The notes beneath the pieces were generated by a model. That model was not told the DNA's origin. It searched no databases and saw only the letters and a program-made list of their open reading frames with translations. A DNA stretch of 64,000 nt from Marchantia polymorpha subsp. ruderalis. Taxonomy: Eukaryota > Streptophyta > Marchantiopsida > Marchantiales > Marchantiaceae. Where the stretch lies: assembly GCA_037833965.1 (NCBI GenBank), contig AP031358.1, forward strand, positions 12,470,001-12,534,000, given 5' to 3'. Both the position numbers and the translations under genes were made by a program. Positions 45,769 to 55,405 of this stretch are shown in pieces (position 1 is the stretch's first letter; each line of letters begins with the position of its first letter).

Positions 45769-48597
45769 CTATTCGTCATCCGGATATACCTCGTCTCCTT
45801 CCTCCTCAATGGAGCAGCAAGTGACGTAGCCCACAAAGTCCTCCGACGTTTCGGTCTCTGAAGTGCATGATGAGCTGGTCTCCCTTCCAGTTGTGTAACC
45901 GGAGGTGGTGGAAGGTGTTTCGCCCTCATGGGGTACCTTGGTCCACGGTACGGTAATGACAGTCGGAGGGTCCGCAGGGCTACGGAACTGTAATCTCTTC
46001 CTACTCCAGTCACACCTTGCTTTGGCATCGTATAGCCACGGTCTGCCAAGCAGCACATCATAACCTTTCTTCATCAGAGGTTGCAGTATTATGTAGGACA
46101 GTTGAAAGTCCACTCCTCCAATGTTGGTTCTCACATTGCTCAACATTCCTAGTGGCATTCTGCGTGTTTGATCGGCCAGTCGCAATACTCGGGATGTAGG
46201 CTCGAAGGTCTGGAACCCCAAGGAGTTCGCTGTCTCCTCGGTCATGATATTCACGCCCGAGCCGGAGTCCACTGGTACCTTCTGTATGACGCAGCCTCCG
46301 ATCTCTACTTCGATCTCTGGAGGTCCCAGGTCTCCTCCTTCCACTCTGTACACAGCCGGAAGTTTCTCTTTTCGGGGTTTGCGTGGTCGGCGCAACGAAA
46401 GCATCAGCATCCTTCTGTACGTCTTATTGTCTTCCAACAACTGGTGGAAGGAAATATTTGCCCTCTGGCTCCCTATGTCTTCCACTATGTCGTAGGGAGT
46501 GTTGGAAGTCACAGCCGGAAGTTTTCCTGTACTCGCGGTCGGAAGTGGTGTAGGGGGCCTAACCGCCTTCCGGACGTCGGATGTCATTCCGGCGCCCAGT
46601 GCTTCCTTGATGAGGTGACTCACCTCATCTTTGATGTCCGGAAGGTAATCTCGAGTCCGGAACTCTTCTGAATACCTGTCCGCTTTTTCTGAGTTCTGCT
46701 CCGGCTGGGTGTTTCTCATAGCCGGAGGTGTACCCGACCTTCTCCTCGGGCCTTCTCTAACTTCTTTAGACTTCCTCCTTTCTTCCCTACGCTCGAGGCG
46801 GCGAGTGTCCTCGTGGCCTTCTCCTCTCCTCTTCGAACTTCGAGTTTCTACCCGACCGCACATTACTTCTTCCTCTGGCCATACTTCGTCTCCTTCAGCT
46901 GGGTCCAGACTCAGTTCTACCTGGTTGACCTGCACTTCTTCCTTGCCAGGTGTTGATACGAAACGCACGGCTGGCCTAGGGAGTTGGGGCTGATCACATT
47001 CAGCTGCTGTATGTCCGGACTTCTTGCAATTGCTGCACAATGGTGCATACCCCATTGGCTTCCTCGGGTGGGGACAACTTGGCGCGTAATGCCCCATGTC
47101 TCCGCAGTTGTAGCAACCATCGAATTGTGGTCGAGGTCGGTTGTGATTGCCTGGAGGTGCCATGCGTCTTGGTGGGAGTGTACCCGCCATTTCCCTCGGA
47201 ACAAAGCGCGGTATATGCACCGGTGGGTTCGGAGTTGTAGCTGGAGCTGTCTGTACCGAGTAGGCGGTGTCCTCAACCTGCTCAGCATAATACATAGGTG
47301 GCTCAGCATAATACATGGGGTTCTCCCACTGTGGTGCCCATTCGACCGCATTCACTGGGTAAGATGGCCGCGCGGACATGCACTCCGTGTTGGCATGTCC
47401 CACCTGTCCGCACGTAGTACACCAGAGATTCGCTCGTTGTCTCGCAGGTGATTTACGTCGGTCTTGGCCTCCCACTACATGAACTTTCAGGTCCGCAAAA
47501 TTCTTCACCAGGTTGTCTACCTTGGCTGCGATGTCCCCTTGAGTCTTCACTGGGATTCCCTTACCTCGATCCTTCTTCTTGATCGCACTGCGTTTCTTCT
47601 TCCGTCTTTCTTCTTCTGAAGATGACGAGTCCTCTTCCTCTTCCGAGGAAGAACTTGATTCGGAGGAGCTTGATTCTTCTGTCGAGGAAGGAGAGTTCCT
47701 TCTCTTCCGACGTCCGCCCTGCGACTTCTTCTTCGTCGACCGTCGGTCGCGTCTTCGAGTGTCAAGGGTTGACGTCTCAAAGGTCTCCGCGGAAGCTATC
47801 ACATCTTGGATTGTGTCAGTCTTGCCTCTCCTACAGAAGGTCTCCATTTCTCTTGAGAGCCCTGTCACATACCAATCCACTGCCTGTTGTACCGAATACG
47901 GTTCTCCCGGGCCTGTCTTCGGAATTCGATCTAGGAGGTCTTGGAATCTCTCAGTGTAGTCTCGAAGATTCTCCTTCCGCTCGCGTCGAAGATTTCGAAG
48001 TCGGGTCAGAACTCGACTGTCATATCCGAGTTCGCGGAACCGCCTCAGAAACTTTTCCTTGAGCTGAGCCCAGGTCCGGATGCCAGTGGGGTCGGTGCTC
48101 TCATGGTTGTACCAGCTACGCGCTCGTCTGCGTAGCAGGCTAGGAAAGATTCGTAGTCTGTCTTCATCACTGGTCTCACGATTGGCGATGGAGACAGACT
48201 CGAAGAGCTTTATGTATGAATCTGCATCATCGTCGTCGCCCGTTCCCGTGTATCTTGGATACGAATGTTTGGTGGTAGGTTGGGAAAACACCTGGCGGAG
48301 ATTGGCTTGATGTTCTGCCATCGGTGATCCTGTCGACGGACTGATCCTAGGTTGGCCAAACTCAGGAAGAGTTCCTGTCGGAGGGATGTCCAATAGAACT
48401 GTTAGCTCAATGCTCTCGGTAGGTGAACTGGAACGCCTTTGTCTTCCAGTAGTCGGTGATGGCGATCTTTCTGCAGAGTCCTCACCGGGAGTCTTCTTTT
48501 TAGTTCGCCGTTTTGTTTCCACGGCTTTTTCTGAATCTCGACGGAGTTTCCGTGTGGCTCTCGCACTCAGGTTTCCCACACTATCGCTCGTCGACAT
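45769..48597 (-). CDS. gag: gag-protease of type A, 942 aa
   Basis: Structural polyprotein with protease. Basic N-terminus; a Retrotrans_gag-type capsid block at about 120-265 (IRTWAQLKEKFLRRFRELGY); a Ser/Glu-rich acidic stretch (about 300-340); three CCHC zinc knuckles (CTTCGQVGHANTEC, CYNCGDMGHYAPSC, CSNCKKSGHTAAEC) at about 395-545; and an aspartic protease at about 775-860 with VDSGSGVNIM and VLLGRPWLYD. Start ATG at 48597 lies 43 bases after the primer site. Protease is fused to gag and pol is separate, a split that in this element falls on a UAG followed by CAA CUA. Looks whole. Confidence 0.95.
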   Translation of the reverse strand: MSTSDSVGNLSARATRKLRRDSEKAVETKRRTKKKTPGEDSAERSPSPTTGRQRRSSSPTESIELTVLLDIPPTGTLPEFGQPRISPSTGSPMAEHQANLRQVFSQPTTKHSYPRYTGTGDDDDADSYIKLFESVSIANRETSDEDRLRIFPSLLRRRARSWYNHESTDPTGIRTWAQLKEKFLRRFRELGYDSRVLTRLRNLRRERKENLRDYTERFQDLLDRIPKTGPGEPYSVQQAVDWYVTGLSREMETFCRRGKTDTIQDVIASAETFETSTLDTRRRDRRSTKKKSQGGRRKRRNSPSSTEESSSSESSSSSEEEEDSSSSEEERRKKKRSAIKKKDRGKGIPVKTQGDIAAKVDNLVKNFADLKVHVVGGQDRRKSPARQRANLWCTTCGQVGHANTECMSARPSYPVNAVEWAPQWENPMYYAEPPMYYAEQVEDTAYSVQTAPATTPNPPVHIPRFVPREMAGTLPPRRMAPPGNHNRPRPQFDGCYNCGDMGHYAPSCPHPRKPMGYAPLCSNCKKSGHTAAECDQPQLPRPAVRFVSTPGKEEVQVNQVELSLDPAEGDEVWPEEEVMCGRVETRSSKRRGEGHEDTRRLERREERRKSKEVREGPRRRSGTPPAMRNTQPEQNSEKADRYSEEFRTRDYLPDIKDEVSHLIKEALGAGMTSDVRKAVRPPTPLPTASTGKLPAVTSNTPYDIVEDIGSQRANISFHQLLEDNKTYRRMLMLSLRRPRKPRKEKLPAVYRVEGGDLGPPEIEVEIGGCVIQKVPVDSGSGVNIMTEETANSLGFQTFEPTSRVLRLADQTRRMPLGMLSNVRTNIGGVDFQLSYIILQPLMKKGYDVLLGRPWLYDAKARCDWSRKRLQFRSPADPPTVITVPWTKVPHEGETPSTTSGYTTGRETSSSCTSETETSEDFVGYVTCCSIEEEGDEVYPDDE

Positions 48598-48640
48598 TCA
48601 CCGAGCATTGCTGCTCAAGGTTTCTGGTGTTGACGCACTG

Positions 48641-48658
48641 TCCCCGGCAGCGGCGCCA
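48641..48658 (-). other. primer-binding site of type A, tRNA-Asp type
   Basis: Minus strand reads TGGCGCCGCTGCCGGGGA, which matches, with one difference, the site TGGCGCCGTTGCCGGGGA complementary to the 3' end of plant tRNA-Asp and used by Athila-type elements (from memory). It starts 22 bases after the LTR end, a wider gap than the usual few bases. Confidence 0.75.
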
Positions 48659-49574
48659 AAAAGAAGTTGTCGGCTCCTTATGTAATAACCCACCAAAGGC
48701 TAAAACTGCAGTATGGTGGTAAAAAGATCGAACCCACAGGGACAGAGGCAACACACAGAGTAAAAGTGTCACATTTAACAGACTTTTGGTAGAGTTTGAA
48801 TTCTAGGCGACTGTCACTCCCAGAAATACTGCAGTGTTCGACTCGGAGGCTCGACTCGGAGGAGGATCTCAACTCGGAGGATGCTCGGAGGATGCACGGT
48901 ACAGCTTGGTCACTCAACACACACACACACACCTGAAACTGGCAAAAAGCACAACTCGGAGGTCAGTCAGGACCTCCGCTTCGGATTTCAGGAGGAAAGT
49001 GTCTCGCAAGTTCACTCAGAGGTTCTGCAGGAAGTGCCTCCCACTCCGGCTTTTACTGCCCTTCCGCCAGGAACTAGCGGGGGTACCCGGACTGGACTTC
49101 TCACTTCGGAACGAAGCCTCTACGTACGCCGTGGACGTCACCCTCGACTATCACACAAAACGCAGGGAGTGCAGACCCGACTGAGAACTTACTGAAAACA
49201 CGATCCAGTAACACACACACAACCTGAATTACAAACCAAGGTTTACACGAAGTAATGAAACTTCACATTGGCATTCAGGGGAAACTTCCCGTAGGAGTAC
49301 AATCAGGATATGTCACTCGAAGGAGTAAGGGGGAACTGTTCAAGTATCTAACTCGCAGCCGGCTCTGAGCATCAGAAATCACCCGCAGGTGCAGATCCGC
49401 ACTACTCAAGTCTCTAACCGGGTACTAGCTCTGAACATTCAGCCGAAGGCCTTCAACTACAACATACGGTAACTTCGCTATGCTGCAGCTTCTCTACGTG
49501 GTGCCAGGACCAAAATGCACAAACACGCCAAGAAAGTGAGTTCCTGATCTGCACTTCCGAAACTGGAAGAGTCC

Positions 49575-49603
49575 CAAGGCAAAACGCCTTGATCTACTTT
49601 ATA
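49575..49603 (-). promoter_or_regulatory. TATA box and stem-loop, 5' LTR of type A (likely gag-pol promoter)
   Basis: TATAAAG (49603-49597) followed by the 6-bp stem with 5-base loop (49591-49575). It lies 34 bases beyond the stop of the LTR-encoded frame and about 900 bases before the LTR end, so R-U5 would be about 0.9 kb and U3 about 3.9 kb. Confidence 0.65.
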
Positions 49604-49636
49604 CTCTTAAAAGATCCTAACTAGCACTACGCTATC

Positions 49637-52192
49637 CTATCTACCACTCGCAGCATCTGCGCGAAACCAAACTACTCTACTGCACTCGGCAGATCCGGTG
49701 CTGCGCCTCCTGCGCGCCGGACTGCTCCGCTTACTGTCTCTACCTTGCCAGTCTTCCGACCGGCTGCGTAACCCCAGGCGTCGGAGCGCTGCAGTGACTT
49801 CCGACTGCAAGTGCGCCATAGTGTCGCGCGCACCCGACAAGAAGGTTTCTAATTTTCTCGCCACTCGCCGCCGACTCCGACTGTCACCTTCCGTCAATGC
49901 CGCCGCCCGAAGCTCGAACTCCCTGAGTGTGATCCTCTCTTGGGCTGCCACCTCCCAATGGGTGTATCCTTTTAGACAACGAGTCACCTGTGCCGCCAAC
50001 TCTCCTCGCGCCCTGCAGCTGCTCTCCACCTCGGCCAGCTGCATTTCTAATCCCGCACGTTGTGCCCTCAAATCCGAGCACTCGGATTGCAAGTTGCACA
50101 ACAACTCCTCATCCTCCTTGCGGGCTCTTTGACTTTCTTCTAAGGCGCGCGTCTGGCGCGCAAGCTCGGCTGCTAGGACTTTGTTCTGTCTCCGCTCCTC
50201 CTGCAGTTCCAACTCGATCTTTGCCCGTATTAGTTCGGCATCCGCCTGACTTTTCGTCGCCGCATCCTCCTTCTGCTGCTGCAAGGCTTGGTATAGCTTC
50301 TGGGTGACCGCCAGGTGTTGTTTGAGGGCGGTGTTCCTTTCCACATATACTTGGCAACTAGAGGCCCACTTTGCCACCTTGATCCTCGTCCTTCGCCTGA
50401 TAGTCTCCACATAAGACTGCGGTTTTAAGGCACTTCCGTATTTGGATGTCTTGCGATCCAGATATCGCAGGAGTGGAACTATCTGTTCGCACAGCACCCC
50501 TGTTGGCGTTTTCTGCACCGAATCCGCTTCCTGCTCTTCCGAGCTCGTATCATCCTCAGTCTCGAGGATTTCAGTCGCCACCGAATCCCTTGGCGACTCC
50601 CTGGAACTGTGGCGCGCAGCAGCTTCTGCTGCGACTGCTGCTCCACTGCCTGCTAAAATATCCAGGGCAGTGGGAGATCCCACTGCTTGAGCCCCTGTTC
50701 CGGCTCGATCTTCGGTTTGTGAAGGGGTCGACGCCGCAGTGACTTTTGTCACTCTTGCACCGCCCGCTTCTGCTGCCTGTCCTTCCGGCACAATCTGCGC
50801 GGAAGGTGTCCTTGCTGAAGGTGCGTCCGCCGAAGGCGTCCGCACACTGGTCGTTGGCCCCATCCGTCTCGCAGTCGGCGAATCCGGCTGACTCTCTGTT
50901 GTCCGACTCGCAGTCGGCCGACCAGCAGTTGTCCGACTGGGAGTCGGATACACCCTGCGCGTCTTGACTCCACTTGGCCTGCTTGTTGGGGGCGTTCTTC
51001 CAGAAGTGCCTTCCGCCGAAGACGACCCTTTGAGGATTGTTGGCTCGTCAGCCAAACTCTCTTCTGCTTCCGGCCTGCTGTCCGGTTCAACGCGCCGTTC
51101 AGTTGGCCTTCCTTCCGCTTGTCGACCTTCAGTCATCCGACTCGCAGTCGGCCGGCTGTCAGTCCGTCCATCTCCTCCCGAAGGCCGTGGTGCCTTCTGT
51201 GCAGAGGTTTCTGCCGTCTTCCCTAGGACCTGAGCAATTATCTCTTCCTGTGTGAGATTCCGCCGGGTCGGAGTTCGCCTGGTCTCCTCAGTAACAGTTG
51301 GCATTCTGCGTGCCCTCTGTTTTGGTCGACTATGAGGCTCGGGGGTGGGCCGACCACGAGTCGGCGCAGCTGGCACTTCCGGCTGCCTGTCCTCAGGTCT
51401 CTCATCCCACTTTCGCTTTCGCGGAATGAGCTCGCTTCGACGTTCTTCTGCTGCCCTTGCTGGGGCCGGAGCCGGAGGCGTACTGGCAGGTTCCTCGTCC
51501 GGATCTGTGTCTACTTCGGCCTCCCTCGAATATCTTCCTGGATAAGTCCGGGTCAGCTGCGGAAATCGAGTTTTCTCAGCATTTGTCAAACATCCCATCG
51601 CCCGGTAAAACACGATTAAGTAAGGCGATAGATGATTGAGGGTTCCTCCCTTCTCTTCTTGCGCATGTTGGCGCGTCACCTTCCACAGGAGCCGTGCCCA
51701 ATGCACCGGAGCTCCTGACAGCACTAGCTCCACGAACTCTACCTGCCAACCATGCATGTAAGCGGTCTTGGTCGGCTGCAATATCTGCAGCAATGCCGTC
51801 GCGACATTTCTCCGCAATCGATCCTTGTAATCCCGTGTCCGGAAACCGTTCTTGGGATGTCTGGCCACTTTGAAGAGCTCATTGTAAGAGACTTCTTCCT
51901 CCTGGGACACCTTCACGCTATCGGCCTCGAAGAGGAGATCCCCTTCCTCGCCGGCACACCTGCCCAACACCTGCGCCCAATTGCAAATGTCCCATCTCTC
52001 TGGGTGTGGGCGAAATCCGCGAGAAGGCTTGTGTCTCTCCTGCAGATACTCGCGCACCATCTCCGGACATGTCCAATTCCACCCCCATAGGAGAAAATCG
52101 AGCTTCAACCTCAACAGCACATCTTGAAATGCGCGTAGACCGATCTGCGGCACCCTGAGTGGAGACACTCGCAGCTGGGGAACCTTCGACAT
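49637..52192 (-). CDS. LTR-encoded protein, about 851 aa, copy in the 5' LTR
   Basis: Same frame as at 38978-41533, with only two amino-acid differences seen (one Gln/Arg and one Asp/Glu). It is upstream of the TATA box, so the gag-pol transcript would not include this copy; it would need a promoter near the start of the LTR, or else the 3' copy is read from the end of the genomic RNA. A possible 3' splice site (a run of gtgtgtgtgcag) sits 7 bases before the ATG. Function unknown. Confidence 0.8.
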   Translation of the reverse strand: MSKVPQLRVSPLRVPQIGLRAFQDVLLRLKLDFLLWGWNWTCPEMVREYLQERHKPSRGFRPHPERWDICNWAQVLGRCAGEEGDLLFEADSVKVSQEEEVSYNELFKVARHPKNGFRTRDYKDRLRRNVATALLQILQPTKTAYMHGWQVEFVELVLSGAPVHWARLLWKVTRQHAQEEKGGTLNHLSPYLIVFYRAMGCLTNAEKTRFPQLTRTYPGRYSREAEVDTDPDEEPASTPPAPAPARAAEERRSELIPRKRKWDERPEDRQPEVPAAPTRGRPTPEPHSRPKQRARRMPTVTEETRRTPTRRNLTQEEIIAQVLGKTAETSAQKAPRPSGGDGRTDSRPTASRMTEGRQAEGRPTERRVEPDSRPEAEESLADEPTILKGSSSAEGTSGRTPPTSRPSGVKTRRVYPTPSRTTAGRPTASRTTESQPDSPTARRMGPTTSVRTPSADAPSARTPSAQIVPEGQAAEAGGARVTKVTAASTPSQTEDRAGTGAQAVGSPTALDILAGSGAAVAAEAAARHSSRESPRDSVATEILETEDDTSSEEQEADSVQKTPTGVLCEQIVPLLRYLDRKTSKYGSALKPQSYVETIRRRTRIKVAKWASSCQVYVERNTALKQHLAVTQKLYQALQQQKEDAATKSQADAELIRAKIELELQEERRQNKVLAAELARQTRALEESQRARKEDEELLCNLQSECSDLRAQRAGLEMQLAEVESSCRARGELAAQVTRCLKGYTHWEVAAQERITLREFELRAAALTEGDSRSRRRVARKLETFLSGARDTMAHLQSEVTAALRRLGLRSRSEDWQGRDSKRSSPARRRRSTGSAECSRVVWFRADAASGR

Positions 52193-53549
52193 TGCGTTGC
52201 CTGCACACACACAAACGTTCTCCCTTTCGCTCGCTCTCTCACAATCGCCACTGTGCGTCGGCCACTCAAGCACTGACTGCTCACTCTCTCTGCGCTCGTT
52301 CAAGATCGCTACTCACAATTCTTTCAAGGTCCGCTAAGATCCTTGCGCAACTCGTCTCCGCACTCTCTACTCTCACTGCAGGTCGTTCCGCCCTTGCGCG
52401 TAATCTTGGAACTGGAAATCGCAAAGTCAAGAATGAGAGAATGAGACTGGAGCGCAGTCTTTTCTTCTCCGATTTCAAGAACGTCCAACGTTCTTACTGG
52501 TTGCAACGTACGCAGCCGGCTATACGGCTTAACGGTTCGCCCTTTGCATGCGCGAATTCACGTCTCCGCATTGCGCGCATTCGCATGCTTAAACGTTGAA
52601 TTCTCCCGCCGCCGCCACCTTCCGGACTCGAGTCCGCTGCAGGGTATACGTCGGCCCTGTTGTCTTTTCCTAACCCGCCCTTCTCCGGAGGCGTGTCGCC
52701 GCTGGTGCGTTCATTATCCGTCGGCGCCTTGCTGGAGGCGCACATCCAGCCGGAGCGAATTACGCCGGCGCGCAGTCGTACCGCCTATTTTGTCCTTTAT
52801 GCCTCGTCCGTTGCTGCCAGCGCATATCCGTCAACGCAACTCATGCCAGCGCATCCGGCCGTCAGCGCCACGTCGGAGGCGTACATCTGACCGGCGCTTT
52901 CCTTCCATGAACAGCCGCCAAGGGCGCTTCCGACTCTGAGTTGGTTTCCTCCTGTGAGCGCGTGATTCCGCCGAAGGCGCATCGCCGAGGGCGTACGGGA
53001 ATCCTTTCCGGCTGTGAACCCTAGCGCGAACGGCGCATGTCCGGCTACGAGTTTTCCGACGCTCATAACTTCTCCATTCCTGATCCATCTCCGGCGCTCT
53101 TGGACTCGTTAGAACGAGCGTCCCGAGCTCTTTCTAATGCAACTTCAACCAACTGGATCTACCGTGTATCCCGATTGTTATGAAGGTTTTCCCTTTCCGC
53201 GCTAGCGGCGCTTCGCCGAAGGCGCACTCATGGTCGGATGCCTTTAGAGGTCCGGGCCCTTCTCCTGACGTCTTTAGCAAAACCTCCTCCTGAGGTGTCT
53301 GCGCCGGAAGCGTAGCTTCCTTATACGCTAGAGGCGCGTGAGTAGAGACACCTCAAAAAGGAGCTTTTGCCGAAGGCGCCGAAGACGTTGGCGTTGGTAC
53401 ATCCGACTACGTGATTCTTTGTGCCCTCGTGACGATCTCATCAATCCACTCTATTTAGCGTACCCTTCTCTAGCTACAAACACTGCTTTGGTACTAGTTT
53501 TCTAAAATTGTTTAAATTCTGCAAAAAAAACAAAAAGTGTGTTACCACA

Positions 53550-54511
53550 AGTAGCCCCATCAGGTCCCTGAAGGCATCTTCGTCGAGTTTGCAGTGAGGC
53601 AAATCCAAGTGAGTGACACTTGTGTTCCCTCGCAAGCACCCAAGCAGGTCCTTCCATACTCCCTTCCAATGATCTTGGCTTCGAACATGTAATTGCAGTC
53701 TCTTCAGGACTGAAGTTTCTCCAGATTTTCCATCCATCGACAGGATGCTTCCAATTCTATCTTGGTTGCTATCTGAAGTTCCAAGATACCTCGCCCTTAT
53801 ACCCAAAAATTTCAAAGATTTGATTTCACCGCGCAGTACCCTAACTAATAGGTTTAGTGATAACAAAAAGTCATGGTCACTCCGAGTATCGAGACAAAGG
53901 AATACTGTGGGGTCCTTGACATGGGAGCTAGCAGCACTCGCAAGAGCTTCTACTGACTTCCAGTCATCTCTAACATTGTGCTCAAATGTAAACCCTACAA
54001 TAATAGGTGTTGCTATGGCATTGTGACTTATGAATTCGCCTAGCTGATGCCATTCCTCATGACTCATCCGCATGGAAAACAAGCTTACTCTCTTCAATGA
54101 TGCGTTGGAAGTAAGAAGTTGACTCAAACAGCCTCCGTCCAGACGATGCAGCCGCAGATGTTCAATGGATCGGTTGCCATCATCTCTTGCCAAAGCTTTC
54201 AGCAACAAGGCCGCTCCCCACTTCACGTTCTTCAAGAGCAATTCTTTCAAAGATGAACTCTTGATCAAAGCCTGGGACAGCATTCCAACGGTCTCCTCGT
54301 CCATGTCGTCCATGCGGCACTTTTTGCCGCCTAACTGCAACGTTTCTAATAGAGGAGCACTGTTGATCATGTCAACCACATGCTTCATCCCACTCGAGTC
54401 CACCTCTAAACTCCAAAGTCTTAGAGACTTGAGTTTAGAACCATAATTTCCTCTCAGGCCTGATGCGAGATTCAAGAAACATCTGGCAGTTATCGGGCTT
54501 CTCTCTAATAT
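53550..54511 (-). pseudogene. ROCO pseudogene, leucine-rich repeat exon
   Basis: Open in one frame over the whole interval, from the edge of the inverted LTR at 54511 to the AGTAG target site. Repeats of the ribonuclease-inhibitor-like kind are visible: LKSLRLWSLEVDSSGMKHVV, PLLETLQLGG, SLKELLLKNVKWG, SIEHLRLHRLDGG, SLKRVSLFSMRMS and SVTHLDLPHCKLDEDAFRDL. LRRs upstream of a Roc domain are typical of ROCO proteins. The 5' part of the gene must lie beyond the nested insertions, outside the window. This exon by itself has no break, but the gene is disabled downstream. Confidence 0.88.
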
Positions 54512-55405
54512 TGTGGTACCCCACTTTTGGTATTTTTGAGCAAATTAAAACATTTTTAGGAAACTGTACCGCGGCAGCAGTGTAAATAGCCTTTGGTGCA
54601 TCAAAACATAGTGAATTCGGAAGATCGCAGAGATTCTCACGGGAACTCGTAGGATCGAGGAGTAGGGTGCAACTTCAGGGACGGCCACCGCCCTCCCTAC
54701 GAGCTCTGAAGGTATGATCCCTTCGGCGCAAGGCGCAAAATCCGCCTTCGGCGCTAGAGGAATCCTTCAGAATTGGATCAATCCCCTAACTCCTCGCCTT
54801 GGTTAGGGTTTTGTTGGAAAGAGCGCGACGCGCTGATTCCAACGAGCCCAAGAACGCCACAAACGGATGAGGACTCCGGGAGTTATGAAGGTCGCAAGAT
54901 ACTCAGCTTTCCGCCTGCGCACAGGCGAAGAAAGTTTTGTCCTATGCGCGGACGAAAGCAGTTCGCCTACGCGTAGGCGAAATAGGGTTTTGACGTAGGC
55001 GAGAAAGTCGCCTACGCACAGGCGAGGAAACCTCTGCCCAGGCGGACGAGCGAAGTTCGCCTACGCACAGGCGGTCGCCTGCGCACAGGCGCTAAGGCGT
55101 CGGCGGGAAATCCGCCTTCGGCCCTAGAAATGCGCCTTCGGAGGTAGAAATTGTACGGCGCCTTCCGCGCCAGTGCAACAGCGCGGACGGGCGAGGAACC
55201 GCCGGAGTAGTAAAATCCGTACGGACCGTACGGACTGTACGGACGGGACGGATGGATGCGCTCTTGGTCGGACGGAGTTGCTGCGGCGAGAGCGCCGACG
55301 GAGAGACAAGAGACGGACAGTCTGGACGGAGTCTGTTGACCGCGGTCAACGCCTTCCGCGCCAGCACAGCAGCGCGGACGGAATTCGCCTACGCGCAGGC
55401 GAGCG
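54512..55405 (+). mobile_element. start of a type-B-like LTR, plus orientation (element D)
   Basis: Starts TGTGGTACCCCAC directly after the ROCO coding sequence; the bases before it (aatat, 54507-54511) are the expected target copy. The sequence is the reverse-complement counterpart of about 61274-60375 in the type B LTR, with many differences. It stops at 55405 where a type A LTR begins; the rest should continue beyond the window. Confidence 0.85.

Larger units (their letters stand above)
38022..53549 (-). mobile_element. structurally whole 15.5-kb Ty3/gypsy element (type A), OTA-like
   Basis: Two 4869-bp LTRs (38022-42890 and 48681-53549) enclose an internal region of only 5790 bp, so LTRs make up about 63 percent of the element. 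Target duplication AGTAG at 38017-38021 and 53550-53554. Order on the minus strand: 5' LTR, primer-binding site, gag-protease, pol (RT-RNase H-integrase), polypurine tract, 3' LTR. The order RT-RH-INT makes it Ty3/gypsy; no chromodomain was seen, and the RT motif FIDDFCVFG plus a tRNA-Asp-type primer site point to the Ogre/Tat/Athila group. The LTRs differ by about six bases that I could see (about 0.12 percent), so the insertion is young, of the order of 100,000 years at usual plant rates. All long frames look whole. It lies inside an exon of the ROCO gene. Confidence 0.95.
48681..53549 (-). repeat. 5' LTR of type A element
   Basis: Same length and nearly the same sequence as the 3' LTR, offset 10,659 bases. 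As the 5' LTR of a minus-strand element it should drive the genomic RNA from its TATA box near 49.6 kb. Confidence 0.97.

Noticed and set aside
53550-54511. NLR-type disease-resistance gene
   Set aside because: The following exons encode a Roc GTPase (DLAGQ, split P-loop) and COR, not an NB-ARC domain.
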